Source: Lineus longissimus (lineage: Eukaryota > Nemertea > Pilidiophora > Heteronemertea > Lineidae). From it: 64,000 nucleotides of DNA. Positions 63,411 through 64,000 of the stretch are shown one piece after another. The DNA lies in assembly GCF_910592395.1 (NCBI RefSeq), contig NC_088318.1, positions 5,478,756 through 5,542,755 on the forward strand, given 5' to 3'. Below the pieces are notes generated by a model. It was not told the DNA's origin. It saw nothing but the letters and a program-made list of their open reading frames with translations, and made no database searches. The translations under genes were made by a program, and so were the position numbers. Within the stretch, counting starts at the first letter, position 1, and each line of letters begins with the position of its first letter.

Positions 63411-64000
63411 GATTCAGTTTCAAGGTAGGAGTTGTATTGGAGGTCAGAGGAGAAGTTGTTACAGATCTCTACAATGGTATATGTGGTCTCCCAAATGATG
63501 CAGCTTCTGCCCAGGCTGGCATACTTGTGCACAAATGGCAAATCTTGTATGAGGAATTGGTTGTTAAATCCATGGCAGTATGTGAGTGAGACTGCAATGT
63601 GTTCTTTGGAGCGAGAATATTCCATTTTGTTACTGCTGTTGCCATGTTTGGCTTATTTACTTTGCAATGAAATAACATTAAATACCAATGCTGTCTCATT
63701 TTGATCTTGTCACCTACTAGTATCTGGAAACTGTGCCTGGCAAGTACTAGGCCTAGTACTGCAAAGTGGTTGTTCAGCCTGATAGAATGCTTCAATGACC
63801 AAAACGAGTGCTGGATGTGGCTGTAGACCTGTAGTTCAAGGAACTGCCTTGCCACGCAACTTTCTCATTGTTGTTGCACACTTGTCCAGTCTCCAATGCA
63901 GAATCGGATGGTACTTGCACTGCAAAAAATGATATACAATTGGTGGTGCCCTCTCCTTTTCACAGCTGCTTGGATGTGCTAAATTGTACATGTAGAGTAC
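63411..64000. other. Gene-free right edge
   Basis: No supported gene. Short frames lack recognisable motifs. The next exon of the OB-fold gene, if any, lies beyond the window or was not recognised here. Confidence 0.4.

Noticed and set aside
63383-63855. Overlapping short frames on both strands near the right edge
   Set aside because: No motifs, no splice-compatible link to the OB-fold exons.

Overview
The window is animal nuclear DNA. It has spliced genes with consensus GT-AG introns, TATA/Inr promoters, AATAAA poly(A) signals, long AT-rich non-coding stretches and a dense mixture of metazoan transposon classes. The mix (tyrosine-recombinase retrotransposons, BEL/Pao, Polinton/Maverick, pogo, Tc1, Harbinger-like hairpins, LINEs) and frequent TAGGCCTA-type words suggest a marine invertebrate, perhaps a non-vertebrate deuterostome. 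The sequence alone does not fix the species. No rRNA, tRNA or CRISPR array was recognised.

Layout. 1-3240: 3' part of an autonomous tyrosine-recombinase (YR) retrotransposon (gag end, RT-RNase H, recombinase). 3.2-10.5 kb: mostly gene-free DNA with an 87-bp direct repeat, a 114-bp direct repeat and one LamG/ConA-like reading frame on the minus strand. 10.5-13.8 kb: an 817-bp-arm inverted duplication around a broken pogo-type transposase. 14.4-17.1 kb: a second, uninterrupted pogo-type transposase with its own TATA/Inr promoter, beside a hairpin element that carries a LINE tail. 18.1-19.7 kb: a broken Tc1-like DD34E transposon with about 210-bp terminal inverted repeats. 21.5-22.6 kb: relic coding DNA, one part resembling a PC4-type ssDNA-binding domain.

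Host gene. A TATA/Inr core promoter (22939-22978) leads into eight small coding exons (24694-27470) of a Pro/Ser-rich protein, with every internal coding intron in phase 1 and a tandemly duplicated exon. Three further exons (57885-60038) encode RPA-like OB-folds. The phases are compatible (exon 9 ends in phase 0 and the OB exons begin in phase 0). I infer one gene whose roughly 30-kb intron is made almost entirely of transposons. These are a deleted YR element with split direct repeats (27476-29754), a decayed Polinton (about 29.76-52.0 kb: acidic ORF, PolB, packaging ATPase, capsid C-terminus, protease) and a LINE (about 52.0-57.49 kb).

Inside the Polinton lies a nested stack. BEL1 enters the ATPase gene and BEL2 enters the BEL1 RT. 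A GGCGAA-array hairpin enters BEL2 gag with an 8-bp target duplication. Near-intact BEL3 enters the BEL2 RT with target duplication ACGTC, and a solo LTR sits inside the BEL3 3' LTR with target duplication GTAAC. 60.2-63.4 kb holds two copies of one sequence. The first copy contains four insertions that the second copy lacks, so the second serves as a natural empty-site reference.
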